Shown here: in pieces, positions 1 through 9,851 of the stretch
Position numbering within the stretch: the stretch's first letter is position 1
Layout: each line of letters starts with the position of its first letter
Assembly (NCBI GenBank): GCA_034401135.1
Contig: JAWZSP010000006.1
Coordinates: 62,001 to 126,000, forward strand
From: Volutella citrinella
Taxonomy: Eukaryota; Ascomycota; Sordariomycetes; Hypocreales; Nectriaceae
Length of the DNA stretch: 64,000 bases
Direction: 5' to 3'
Program-made: the position numbers and the translations under genes
Notes under the pieces: model-generated
Database searches by the model: none
The model's input: the letters and a program-made list of their open reading frames with translations, nothing else
What the model was told of the DNA's origin: nothing

Positions 1-881
1 TGGTGCTGCGCAGCCTCCAGTCGTAGACGTGACACCTCTTGCTGCAAGGTACGAGATGATTGAGATATCTTTCGTTCGAGATCAAGCTGTTTCTGCCCAA
101 GGTCCAACTGCTGTTTGAGCTGAGCCACATCTGCAGTCAGACGAGAGACTTGCTGCCGGTATTCAGCAGCCGACTCCAGCTCCGTGTACAGAATTCGAAG
201 AGCGCCGTCAACGTCCTTGGGCAACGTCGTGTATCGAGACTTGCGAACGCGCGCTGGGCGTTCTGGCTCGAGCGAGGCCTCTGGAGCACTTGTGCTTGCC
301 ACCGTCGTGTGCTCGGGAGACGTTGAGCGACGTCTTTTTGAAGAGGGCAAGGCTGTCCGGCGTTCTGTCATGGAGACTTGTGCCGTAGACTGAATAGGCG
401 ACGCGGGAGGCGTTAGGGCCGGCGGATTGGCATGCCAACCCCTGCCGACACAGATGTGGCAGAACCAACCATCCGCATTTAACGAGCTCTGCATCGCGCT
501 TGGTCTGCAGTAGTCGTGGTATGACCGCCGACAAGTGGCACAGTCAACGCCGCCCGGTTCATGACAGGCGAAGCAATTGTCATGCGGCGCTCCTGCTCCT
601 AGGGTGCACGCGTGTTATTGACGAGGACGACGACAAATGGGCGGGGCTTACTCACTCATCCATGCTCTAAACCTCGCGAGCGCCGTCTCCATTGTCTCTG
701 TAGGGTCGTACGGGGGGTGTGCTGACAAGGGCAGCGCCGACAGGTCCGAGGCTGGTGGAGCGAATGCTGGTGCTGGTGCTGGTGATGCAGAACGGCTGTT
801 GACGGGGCTTCTCAGCCGATGGCGTTTTGATCTTGGCCCTCTTCCAGGATCTACCACGATGCTGTCTTTGGCGTGTTCCAT
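1..881 (-). CDS. PHD-finger protein with C-terminal coiled coil, partial (3' end beyond window)
   Basis: Two exons are seen, 881-656 and 598-1, joined by a 57-bp intron (GTGAGT donor, CCTAG acceptor) that keeps the frame. Residues about 82-127 hold a Cys4-His-Cys3 zinc site (CxxC, CxxC, HxxC, then WFCHIC), which is the PHD-finger pattern. PHD fingers usually read histone H3 tails, so a nuclear chromatin role is inferred. A Ser/Thr/Pro-rich linker follows. The last roughly 80 visible residues are rich in Leu, Gln and Glu in heptad-like order and should form a coiled coil. The start is the ATG at 881, in a good context (TCAAAAATGG). The protein runs off the left edge, so its total length and any further domain are unknown. 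The zinc ligands are clear; the biological role is not. Confidence 0.7.
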
Positions 882-1022
882 TTTTGATTTGGTGGTTGAT
901 GGGGGGAGAATCACCAACCAAACTAAGCAGTGACTGGATTTGTAATTTAACGGCTTGGCGGGAAAGGGATTGGCCGATAGAAGGAGCACTTGCATCAGGA
1001 CCCACTTGGGTTTCTGGTGTAG

Positions 1023-3666
1023 TCACGTGACACGGCTCACCGGCAGCCCAACTGATTGCTTAAAGTCCTTTAGCCACTCTTGGTTGTCTGCTGGGGTCTG
1101 GTTCCACGGGTCATCCCTGAATTAGGCGGCGTCAGTATGTAAATTGGCCACCGTAGGGGCGGGCAGTCTCCCTGAAACTCACTCGTCGTACATGATCCAC
1201 CTTGCCTGATACTGCAATTCTTCGTCCGTTGGCACATGAGTGTTCGGATTCAGTGGAGATATGGTGGTGGCAACGTAGCGAGACAGGCCCCGGATAAGCC
1301 GTCTGTAGTAGTTGCTGTCGTCCAAAAAGGCCAAAGAGCCTCCTATAACATCGTTTGGGGAGGGGGCCCTCGTCTGGAGATTCTCACATGCGGGAGAGTC
1401 GACATTATCGGCCCTGTCGTCCTCTGCCTGCCCTGCATCTGCCGTGGCGGGCATCAACGCCGTCTCAACTGTTGGCTGAGTTGTCCTCAATCCCAAGATT
1501 ATCGGCTGTGTAATGTCGGCGCGTTGGCGGAAGGGTGTAAGCCAGCCGGTAGACTGCTCAGCCAGGTTAACAAGAAAGCGGGAAAACACTTGGTTGCCAT
1601 ACGAGGACACATCGTCCATGGACTGAATAATATCAACAGCCTCGCGTTGCAGCCATGCATCCGCTATCGGCAGGCCAAGGAGTGCCATGATTTCCACCCG
1701 ATGTCTCAAGGTGGCTTCCAGCTTGCAATCTTCAAAGATGTTCGACTTTCCATGGATTCTGAGTTCTGTGCACCGGTTTTTGGCGGCGCTTTTCAACGGA
1801 CGGTTGTAGGCCTTGTCCGTGATGCTTTCAGATGCCATGAGGAGATCATAAAGCCAAGACGACGGCGGTTCCGAGTCGCCAGGCCATAGGAGATCTGCTG
1901 CAATAATAATGCTACAAGCCTCATACTGGAGCATATCCGAAGAGGGAAGGGATTGCTGCGTATCGGTATTGTTCGAATAAAGGTATTCCAACTCTATCTG
2001 GAGAAGCTCGTAGGGACTTGATGGGCCGGACGGTGGGAGGTGTTGAGCCGTGTACGGCAAGGGTGAATTGCGTTCGTAGTCAATTAGATCTAAGTTCAGA
2101 GCTTCGTATCAGTCTGATGTCTCATCCTTGAGGGGCTTGAACCGTCACTAGACTGACGCAAGGGGAAGGATATACTAACACGGAGGCATAGAGTTTTCCA
2201 CCATATCCAGAATGTGTGGTTCGAACCCCCAGGGCCCTTTCCAATCGGCCATGGTCTTCCCATGCTTGAAATGGCCTGCCAAGTGCTCCGCTCGATTATC
2301 CCAAGTAGCGAGTGTGACGTCACAGAAACCACATCGGGAGCGAACGGTGGGCGGCTCGGGCCTCCAGTCATTCATAAGCATCTCGTTATAGTCAGTTTGA
2401 TGGACCACCTTGAGATGCTGCGAAAGATGGTCCTTGCGGAAGAAGGTGCGCTCAGCCACGGGACGGCTGGCGCAGGACTTGTAGTTGTGAGTGCCAAGAT
2501 GGGTTTCGTTCGGGTTGGCCAATCCGCAGTAAGTGCATATAGGTGCAAGCTGCTCGTTTGTGGTGACGGGTCCCCTGGGTGAGCACTCCCAAGACTCCAA
2601 TGACAAGTGGAATGACTTCTCATGACGCTGCCAATTGTGTTTGGTCGTGAATGTAGATGTGCAGAAGGTGCATTGGAAAGGGTGGAAGACTGGAGCGAGA
2701 GTTTGGTTCATAGGTCGCATGCCACTGCTCAACGCATGGCGCCCACCTCGAGGGCGGGGTGTTGGCGGCCTCGGTTGTCTTCTCCGTCTCTTTCCTCTGA
2801 TTCGAAGAAATTCTGCAGATCTGATGGATCCCTGTGATGTGTTGGAGTAGATCGAGGATGCCGAATTGTTCGAGTCGGAAGCAACCACGCTGCTGTCCAG
2901 TGAAGCATTTCGCGACGGTGACGGCTCTTGACCAGCAACAAGCGGGCGGCCACGTCTATCATCTAATTCTAGTAATGTACGGGCAATGTCGAAGCCACTT
3001 GCTGGTTCATGTTCGGGTGGCGACATTCTCCATCGCGCCAAAGGATCCATATTGGCAAGACCCCGGCTCTCTGTCTGAAGGGTATCGGTCAAGTATGTCC
3101 GCTCTCCTGGCGAGGAAGATGGCCTGCGTCGACGGTTACTTGGCTTGGAGCGTCGCCTGGCGTTTGCGAACCAGTTGGTAATCTGCGTTTGTGCGAGTCC
3201 TGTTTGACGTTGCAAGAGGTTGACATCCACTGCAGCGGGGTACGGATTCTCTAGATGAGAGGAGAACCAGGTCTTGAGGATTCTGATAGAGGCTGAAGAG
3301 AAACGTTTTCCTCTTCCAGAAGGCAAGTTTTCTGCAGGAATCTGGGACTGCGGGTTGTTCATGGCATCGTTGTACTCGTCCTCGGAGAGCGGTTGGGAAC
3401 CCCAAGATTCCCAGTCGCTGACGACATCTTCGTTAGTCAAGATACGAGGGGAAGGTCAGATCACCATACCCTGTCGATGACCTGTAGTCATCAGGCGCCT
3501 CCATCTCCGCGGCAGCTCTCTCATCCTGTGCGAGGCTGGTGGCCGATTGGCAATCGCCATTGGCTGTGATGCCAAGTAACGCATCAAGACCGCAATCATT
3601 GTCGAAGATCTGTGACAGCCGATCAATTTCCGTCGGAGGGAAATCCATCTCGAAAGGTCCATCCAT
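1023..3666 (-). CDS. homeobox and C2H2 zinc-finger transcription factor
   Basis: Four exons (3666-3470, 3417-2180, 2089-1183, 1116-1023) give about 811 residues. All three introns keep frame: 52 bp with a TGACTAAC branch site, 90 bp and 66 bp. A TALE/KN-type homeodomain lies near residues 100-158 and carries the recognition-helix signature ITNWFANARRRSK. C2H2-like fingers follow at roughly 312-335, 355-400 and 420-445; the middle ones are irregular. The C-terminal 300 residues match no domain I recognise. Fungi have a known class of homeobox-C2H2 regulators with this order, so a nuclear DNA-binding role is well supported. Targets are unknown. The ATG at 3666 was chosen because upstream in-frame sequence looks non-coding; another Met lies six codons downstream. 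Confidence 0.8.
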
Positions 3667-3971
3667 CTTCTGCGGAATGGGGTCCAGCCAGAGCCAGCCA
3701 GCAGCGGTAGGTTTCGATTCTGACGAGGGGACCGGTTGCGGCCCTTGCCGGTGACAAATGGAAAATCCACTTTTAACATCCAGGCTAGCGAAGGGAGCAC
3801 TCCCAGCGACTGGTATCGGGCCAGTAGACGGCGAAAGCCCAAGTTGGTGACGTAAGCAGCATTCACCCCGGGAAATAATACTTATTACCTTGTAACCTTG
3901 GTCAAGTGCCGCCCAGGAAGACTGTTGAAGAAGTGAACACAGCAAGGCAGAGAGCTTACAATCCCGCCACC
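3667..3971. promoter_or_regulatory. divergent promoter region, homeobox factor / PhzF-like gene
   Basis: This 305-bp gap separates two divergent starts and must hold both promoters. I see no clear TATA box or repeat. It includes CCGGTATC-type and CCCGGG segments of unknown meaning. Confidence 0.4.
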
Positions 3972-5043
3972 ATGGCAACCCAACGACTGAATTTCGGTAC
4001 GTGCTCTTTTATCCTGGTGTCGAGTCCACTGACTAATGTCATATTGAGTCCAGTGACGCTCGATGTGTTCACCAACAAATGGTACACCCTTCCTCTCGAC
4101 CCCGCAGGGACCGAATCTAACAATTCCGTCCAGTTTCAAGGGCAACCAGCTTGCCGTGGTGGACGTTACAAATAATGAATTGTCACCTCAAGCCATGCAG
4201 GCGATGGCCAGGGAGTTCAATTTCTCCGAGACCGTCTTTCTCGACATCCGGGGCTCGTCCGGGGTTCCTCGAATTCGAATCTTCACCCCCGTGAACGAGA
4301 TGGATTTCGCTGGACATCCTGTCATCGGAACCGGACATGTTCTCTTCCGCCGTTTACTACCTGGAGCGTCGGAAATCTCGAGCGAGGAAATGGGCCCTCT
4401 GGACATCGAGACCAATGCAGGGAGGGTTGCCATCACCTACGACCCAAGCTCCCAGACTATTGCTGCAGATATTCCGCACAACATCCATATCCATTCCTGC
4501 GATACCCCCAGACAGAGCATCATCGACACCCAGCCCAACTTCAAGGCTGACGGCAGTTCTGGTCTCATACAGGACGCCTATCCCACCTTTTCAGTCGTCA
4601 AGGGCGTCACCTACGTACTGGTTGATCTCTCCGACCAGCCGGAGTTGTTCGCAAAGGTCAGGCCCGGCAATAGCCCGGCGATTGCTCTGGATGGAGGATG
4701 GAGTCCTTCTTTCGCCGGAACCATGTTCTATAAGATGATGGGCACTCAGGACCACAATGGGTTGAAGTCCCTGAGCCTTCAGGTGCGAATGGTAGCCATC
4801 AACCTGGAGGACCCTGCTTGTGGCAGTGGCTGTTGTTCTCTGGCGGCCTACCTTGCTCTTCATGATGGCGTGAAAGAGGGAAGGTATCGGTTTCACTTTG
4901 ATCAGGGCCTGGAAATGGGAAGACGAAGCAGCCTCATGGTGGACATTGTGCTGGATAAATTTGGCTCAGGGCTGACTTCACTCCGACTCTCCGGCCCAGC
5001 AGCGCCTGTGACGGAGGGCAGAACCGAGCTGCCCCAGTGCTAG
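3972..5043 (+). CDS. PhzF-family isomerase/epimerase-like protein
   Basis: Three exons (3972-3996, 4054-4081, 4134-5043) encode about 320 residues. The tiny first exons are set by GTACGT and GTACAC donors and CAG acceptors, and they restore the family N-terminus (TLDVFT ... FKGNQLAVV). The halves of the PhzF/DapF-like fold are visible: VGHPVIGTGHVLF in the first half and DPACGSGCCSLAAYL in the second. Family members isomerise small acids, as in phenazine synthesis, and many fungal ones have no assigned substrate. No signal peptide is seen, so it is probably cytosolic. It is transcribed convergently with the aminotransferase gene next to it. The family is certain; the substrate is not. Confidence 0.85.
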
Positions 5044-5353
5044 CGCTTGCTCGGTAAACATGGAACAGATTTAGCTGTGAATCACTGTGTGCGGAGTGCC
5101 TTCAGCTCTCCAACTTCATTGATAGCGGGACATCGTATAATTTTCTATACAAATGAGAAAGAAAGAGCCACGCCGGTGTGGTGTAAAGATTTTCTGGGCT
5201 ATTCAAGGAGCTGAGAGGGACAGATGGCTAGGAAAGAAACAGGCTGCCCACTGGCTTGGATATGACATTTATCCATCTTCTATCTCTAATGCACCTTCCA
5301 ACGTTTATTTCAGCTCGCCTCCAAACGCAGAGGCTCAAAATTACCTTGTTCCA
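5044..5353. other. intergenic, between convergent genes
   Basis: A 310-bp gap holding the 3' ends of the PhzF-like gene and of the aminotransferase gene. I see no gene, repeat or clear hairpin in it. Confidence 0.4.
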
Positions 5354-6596
5354 TCAAGCTTTAGGGGTCTCGTCAACGACGCTCGCCCAGTTTTGGAAGT
5401 CGAAACGGCCAAAAACGATGTCTCCTAGCCAATCCTTGATCAGCGTCGCATACGATCCGGCCTGGTCTTCACCTTCACCATGGGGGATGTTGAGATCTTG
5501 GTCTCGATGGCGAACAAGACCAATGGGAGCGATGAAGTACTGCGACGATATTAGCATGACCAAGGACCAGGCGGTGTTGACATTGACGACTTACTGCAGT
5601 GCCCGATGCAAAAGCCTCTACGAGCCTCCCCTCCGCAAGAGCGTTACGGATCTCGTTGATGGAGAAGTCTCTTTCGACGACGTGGAGAGGCTTGAGGCTT
5701 TTACCGGCGACTTCCCAGCTCTCTGGGTGGTCTCTGTGGTGGTGGACAAGCTCAATGACACTTCTCCTCGTGACACCTTCGAGAATCGTCTGATTGCCCA
5801 GGCCGGCCGTGACCAGTTGCAGTTCCCCTTCCCGAGTTCTCCAGACAACAAAGAGATTGCTTGCTCCAGCCTCGGTAGCGTACTCTTCCTCGCCGAACAG
5901 CCAAAGAACTTGGTTGAAGCCTTGCGAAACGGCGTCGGCATGCGCAACTAAGGTCGGACCATAGTTGGCTCCCAACTTTGCGTTTCCGAAGCCACCCGGC
6001 CAGGCTCGTACCATATTAGTTGGAGAAGTCACCAAAGTCATGGCTCCGTTGGTCTGAAAGCCCGATGTTCGCGTAGCGACCACGAATAGCGTGGAGTGGC
6101 GGGGCATCTGGAGACCGAGTCCAGGAGTGGTGCCGATATGCGTCGGCCTCAAGTAGAGAGTCTCGCCCTTTTGATCACTCGGCAGCCAGCGACGGCATTC
6201 ATGAGCAGCAAATTGGCGAATGAGCTCCTTCAAGGCTGCCGGATCAAACGCGGGAAGTCCTGCGCGAACAGAAGACTGTATCATGCGTTGGCAGTTGAGC
6301 TCGAGTCGGAAAAAGCGTAACTTGCCGTCGTAGCCGCGGTACGCCTTGATGCCTTCGAAGCACGCGGTGGCGTATTGAAGGACGCTTGCAGAGGGCATAA
6401 TCGAAAGAGGCCCGTAAGGTCTGATTTCGGGTTTTTCCCAGCCGGCCTGGTCACTCCAGCGACAGATAAGCATGTTGTCCGTGCAATTGGAGAGACTTGG
6501 GTCTGTCAGCTCCTGGGATGTAGGAATCCTGTAAGCCAACTTTGAGACGTCAAGGGCACCGTGCAGCGGAGCTGCGTGATTCTCTTCAGCTGACAT
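5354..6596 (-). CDS. branched-chain-type aminotransferase (PLP fold type IV)
   Basis: Two exons, 6596-5595 and 5539-5354, give 395 residues across a 55-bp intron (GTAAGT...CGCAG). Landmarks of the BCAT family are present: YATACFEGIKAY near residues 76-87, the PLP-binding lysine in GNAKLGANYGP, and TEAGASNLFVV, which stands for the usual TExGxxN motif. BCATs move an amino group between branched-chain or related amino acids and 2-oxoglutarate using PLP. The EAGASN variant is common in fungal BCAT paralogues outside the housekeeping set, so a specialised role is inferred. No obvious mitochondrial presequence is seen, suggesting a cytosolic enzyme. Copies of the TTAAATTNGTCAGC motif lie upstream, the nearest 123 bp before the start, which may tie it to the catabolic block on its 5' side. 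Confidence 0.88.
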
Positions 6597-6718
6597 TGTG
6601 ATGGCGGTTCGCTAACTCGCGCAGAAATGACACGTGTGGATGGTGAGGGTACAAGGCAAGGCAAACGTGAGTAAACTACCAGCAGCCTTGGCTGGTCTTG
6701 AAATCAAAGCCGGTACAT

Positions 6719-6732
6719 GCTGACCAATTTAT
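6719..6732 (-). promoter_or_regulatory. shared 14-bp motif, inverted copy
   Basis: Reads ATAAATTGGTCAGC on the minus strand, the coding strand of the aminotransferase, 123 bp before its start codon. Confidence 0.45.
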
Positions 6733-6936
6733 GCAACAGTTCCTTTCGGTGTGGTCGGCCAAATCGGAGTGTTGGCGCAAGGCCCACAAACACCAAAATT
6801 CTAGCCAGCGAAACTAAAAGTCGCCGACAAGACCCAACATCTACTCGACTGCTGGAGCCAAGGTAGGGAGCAGCGAAGGGCGCTGGTTACATGATTTATG
6901 GACCGTCTCTCCATTCGTCCGAGCGGGGTTTCTCTG

Positions 6937-6950
6937 TTAAATTGGTCAGC
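6937..6950 (+). promoter_or_regulatory. shared 14-bp motif
   Basis: TTAAATTGGTCAGC, identical to the copy at 7102. Confidence 0.45.
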
Positions 6951-7041
6951 ATTTAGCCTCTCGGCAACCAGTGGCATGATGGCCATCGTCTTCCACGAGT
7001 CATGCTGTAATTCTCCCTCCGTTTTGACCATGTGGGTCTCG

Positions 7042-7055
7042 CTAAATTCGTCAGC
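7042..7055 (+). promoter_or_regulatory. shared 14-bp motif
   Basis: CTAAATTCGTCAGC, differing from consensus only at the first base and the variable position. Confidence 0.45.
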
Positions 7056-7101
7056 AACTCAGCGGATCATCCCCTCCACCACTCCGTCTATTCATGACAC
7101 G

Positions 7102-7115
7102 TTAAATTGGTCAGC
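7102..7115 (+). promoter_or_regulatory. shared 14-bp motif
   Basis: TTAAATTGGTCAGC; starts 60 bp after the previous copy. Confidence 0.45.
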
Positions 7116-7475
7116 ACAGGAGGGGTGTTATTCCCACCCCTTCACTGCTGGGTTGCTCCATCCGAAGGCCGGCGAGAGATTCCGATGGTAGCTTAAATGC
7201 AGCATCAATAGGCTGTCAATTATGACCATCTCGTTCGTACATGCGCCGAGGAGGCATATGAGCTTTGCTATTACACATACTACAGTATAAATCACCAGAG
7301 TCAATAGACAAGACAAATGTCAGATTTGGCACATTAAACTCGTGGACACGTATAGGGTTGTGCACTAGCGGGATGTGTGGGCAATAAGGTGCGTTGAATA
7401 TCTGCTCTACAACGACGTACATTCGCACTGCCGCATTGCAAGTGTCTGGCCCATGTGAGATATGCTATGCTTTCC

Positions 7476-8053
7476 TTACTTGGACACCTGGAACTCGGGT
7501 CGTTCATCAATCTCCTTGAGCAAGCCCTTGAAGGTCTCATCCCCACCGTTGGCCAGCTTCTGGAACTCGGGCTTGTTCTTGACAACCCACTCCTCGAACT
7601 TGCCTGGCTGCCAAGAGGAGTTAGTGAGCTAGTCAGACAATGTAGGAACCAGAGACGAAGACCTACCATGGGCAAGAAGAACCCTCTCTCAAGCGCCGAG
7701 TCAAAGACGCCCATGATGAAGACGTCCTTTAGTTCCTTCTCAGACTGGGCAGCCTGCACATCCTTCACCGCATCGTTCCAGATGGAAACAATCTTGGTAG
7801 TCATGTCCTGGTATTGTTGGTCGGTCCTGCCAGTACCGCTGCGCAGAAAGATGTTGAGTTTGTTGGTCTTCATGGCCAGACCCCCGACCCAGTTGTCGTC
7901 GGAGGACTGGGCACGAAGATCCACAAACTTGCAGTTGACGATGAAGCGAGGAGCCTTGAAGGTGGTGGCGTGCCAGTCAGTGATGACACGAGCCAAAGTG
8001 GTCTTGTGAGCCCTGGTAAGAGGCAGGACGTGGTGGAATTCGTAGCTAGGCAT
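7476..8053 (-). CDS. Tautomerase_3 (oxalocrotonate tautomerase-like) protein
   Basis: Two exons (8053-7667 and 7607-7476) encode 172 residues; the 59-bp intron has GTAGGT and GGCAG borders. The protein begins Met-Pro, and Pro1 (after Met removal) is the general base or nucleophile of the tautomerase superfamily. Residues about 75-85 hold an Arg-rich turn (FLRSGTGRT) similar to the substrate-binding arginines of cis-CaaD-like enzymes. The fold corresponds to the putative oxalocrotonate tautomerase family seen in fungi. Such enzymes interconvert unsaturated keto acids. It is divergent from the RidA-like gene with a 488-bp shared promoter, which suggests co-regulation. A longer reading frame extends upstream, but this ATG is preferred because it gives the N-terminal proline. 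Confidence 0.8.
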
Positions 8054-8541
8054 GGCTGATCTGTAGTTGGCAAAGGTAGCAAGGAATGCGGTTGAGTTGA
8101 TAGTGGATGCGAGTAAGGCAGATGGTGAGAAGCGCTGGAGCAGAACGTGTGCAGATGATGCTCCTAGATAAGTTATTGACTGAGCTAGCATAAACTCACG
8201 GCACCGTGAATGCATCACAAGTACTGAGCCGATTACAACCGTCTTCAGCCAGCGACCGATGCCGGCTCTCAGCGCTTACCAACCTTGCCACAGGCTGGTG
8301 TTGGTGCATTCCGTCTGCGACACACTTGATTACCAATTAATGGCGCATTGTTCGGCCCATTGTCCTGTGAAGCCAATTCTCTGGACACCTCAAAAAGTAC
8401 TCGTCTCCGACTGCTTCCTTTCGTCCGTCCGACCCTGTCTATTTGTTCATGTTCTTCCGCCCTCGCATCTCGACGACGACAATCCACCGTCGCCTTGCCA
8501 TTGAACTTTGCCACAACAAACACCCACGACCAATCTCCAAC
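8054..8541. promoter_or_regulatory. divergent promoter region, tautomerase / RidA-like genes
   Basis: A 488-bp gap with both starts facing outward. Near 8327 it holds ATTACCAATTAAT, a weak inverse match to the shared 14-bp motif. CT-rich sequence precedes the RidA-like start. No TATA box is clear. Confidence 0.35.
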
Positions 8542-9049
8542 ATGAGCTCTTCAGGCACCTTCCGTAGCGGCGCTGTCGTCTCCACCAAGAACGCACCTGC
8601 ACCCCTACCTGTCTTCTCGCAGGCCATCATCGCCAACAACATTGTCTACGTCTCCGGTAATGTTGGCATGAACCCTTCCACTGGTCAACTCGAGGATGGC
8701 GTCAGCGCGCAGACGGTAAGCAACCACACCATCCTTGAGATTGAACCATTCTAATAGGCCTGCCGTGAAGACTCAGATTCTCAAGAACCTCCAGGGTGTT
8801 CTGGAGGCCGCAGGCTCCGGCCTCGGCAAGGTCATCAAGGTCAATGTCTACGTAACGGACATGGGCAAGTTTGCCGAAATGAACAAGGCCTACTTGGGGG
8901 TCTTTGAAGAGCCTCAGCCGGTGAGTTTGGGCATATTGCCACCCGAAGGCTCTCGACGCTGACGTATTCGGTAGGTTCGCACCTGTGTTCAGGTTTCTGC
9001 TCTCCCTTTCGATGCGCAGGTTGAGATGGAATGCCAAGCGCTGGTCTAA
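8542..9049 (+). CDS. RidA/YjgF-family enamine/imine deaminase
   Basis: Three exons (8542-8715, 8771-8920, 8975-9049) give 132 residues, the usual RidA length. The family core is plain: FSQAIIANNIVYVSGNVG near the N-terminus, KVNVYVTDMGKF in the middle, and RTCVQVSALP with the conserved Arg near the C-terminus. RidA proteins hydrolyse reactive enamines and imines released by PLP enzymes, and bacterial 2-aminomuconate deaminases belong to the same superfamily. The neighbours (tautomerase, class V PLP enzyme, fumarylacetoacetase-fold hydrolase, aldehyde dehydrogenase) make either role reasonable. The second exon could begin two codons later at a second AG; the chosen acceptor fits family spacing better. 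No targeting signal is obvious. Confidence 0.87.
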
Positions 9050-9851
9050 AGAGGTGCTGGCAGCAGCAGCCAGCCGATGAGGTGATTTTGGAAAGGAGGA
9101 TCCGTCTGTGAGCAGCTGATGATACGTGATGGGTTGGATCTTTGGTAGAACGGAGATGAGATTCCTCTTCCGCGCCCGGTGATGTACGCGGTTGGGGGAC
9201 AGATGTAAGCAACCGCGCGAGGTGATTGCAAATGAAAGTCGCTACGACACTCGGTGGTGATGCTCGAGATTCAGCGAGTAAAGTCGCTTGTGATATTGGG
9301 AAAATCCTAGCATCATTGGGTTCATTAGTACTACCTAGTAACAAAGCTTAACTCAGAATTTCTCTGCATGGTTCGCACGGAGAAGTTGGCGTCCTGAAGA
9401 AGTGACGCCAGAAACAACATCGCCGCGTGAATGATGCAAGAGATTTCGAACGTGGGCGAGCATCACTCCTCATCTCGGCCCAGCGACGACTTGCCTGAAT
9501 TACCGGAGGCCTGGGGACCTGGCTTTTTTTTCATTTTCCCGTTCTACCTTTCTCGCCCGCTCCATCCACAATAGCCGATGAACGGGATGAATGAGTCAAG
9601 ATGAAAAGTTTGGAGCTTCTCACCGTAAAAGGGTGGGACTGATTAGCAATCAACAGCGCCGACCGATGCCGACGCCGCCCCCTGCATGTCTCTGGTAGTG
9701 CCAACGAGGCCTGAAAGGTTAAGTACCAGTGCTGGTCGCCCCCGCCCATGACCATGGCTTTTTGCGGCCCTCATCGGATGCCTAGACCTTGCTCTCACTT
9801 TGAGCGCTATCTTAGACCTTTTCCTCTTGACCAGAACACATTCACGTCATC
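9050..9851. other. intergenic region
   Basis: An 802-bp gap between two plus-strand genes. It should hold the RidA-like 3' end and the promoter of the class V PLP enzyme. A T-rich run near 9520 is present. I found no gene, repeat or copy of the shared motif. Confidence 0.35.

Larger units (their letters stand above)
6597..7475. other. intergenic region with four copies of a shared 14-bp motif
   Basis: An 879-bp gap between the 5' end of the aminotransferase gene and the 3' end of the tautomerase gene. It carries four copies of TTAAATTNGTCAGC or its complement (6719, 6937, 7042, 7102). I see no supported gene. Confidence 0.55.

Noticed and set aside
1236..1889. 217-codon plus-strand open frame
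   Set aside because: It is antisense to the third exon of the homeobox-C2H2 factor, which is better supported by splicing and domains.
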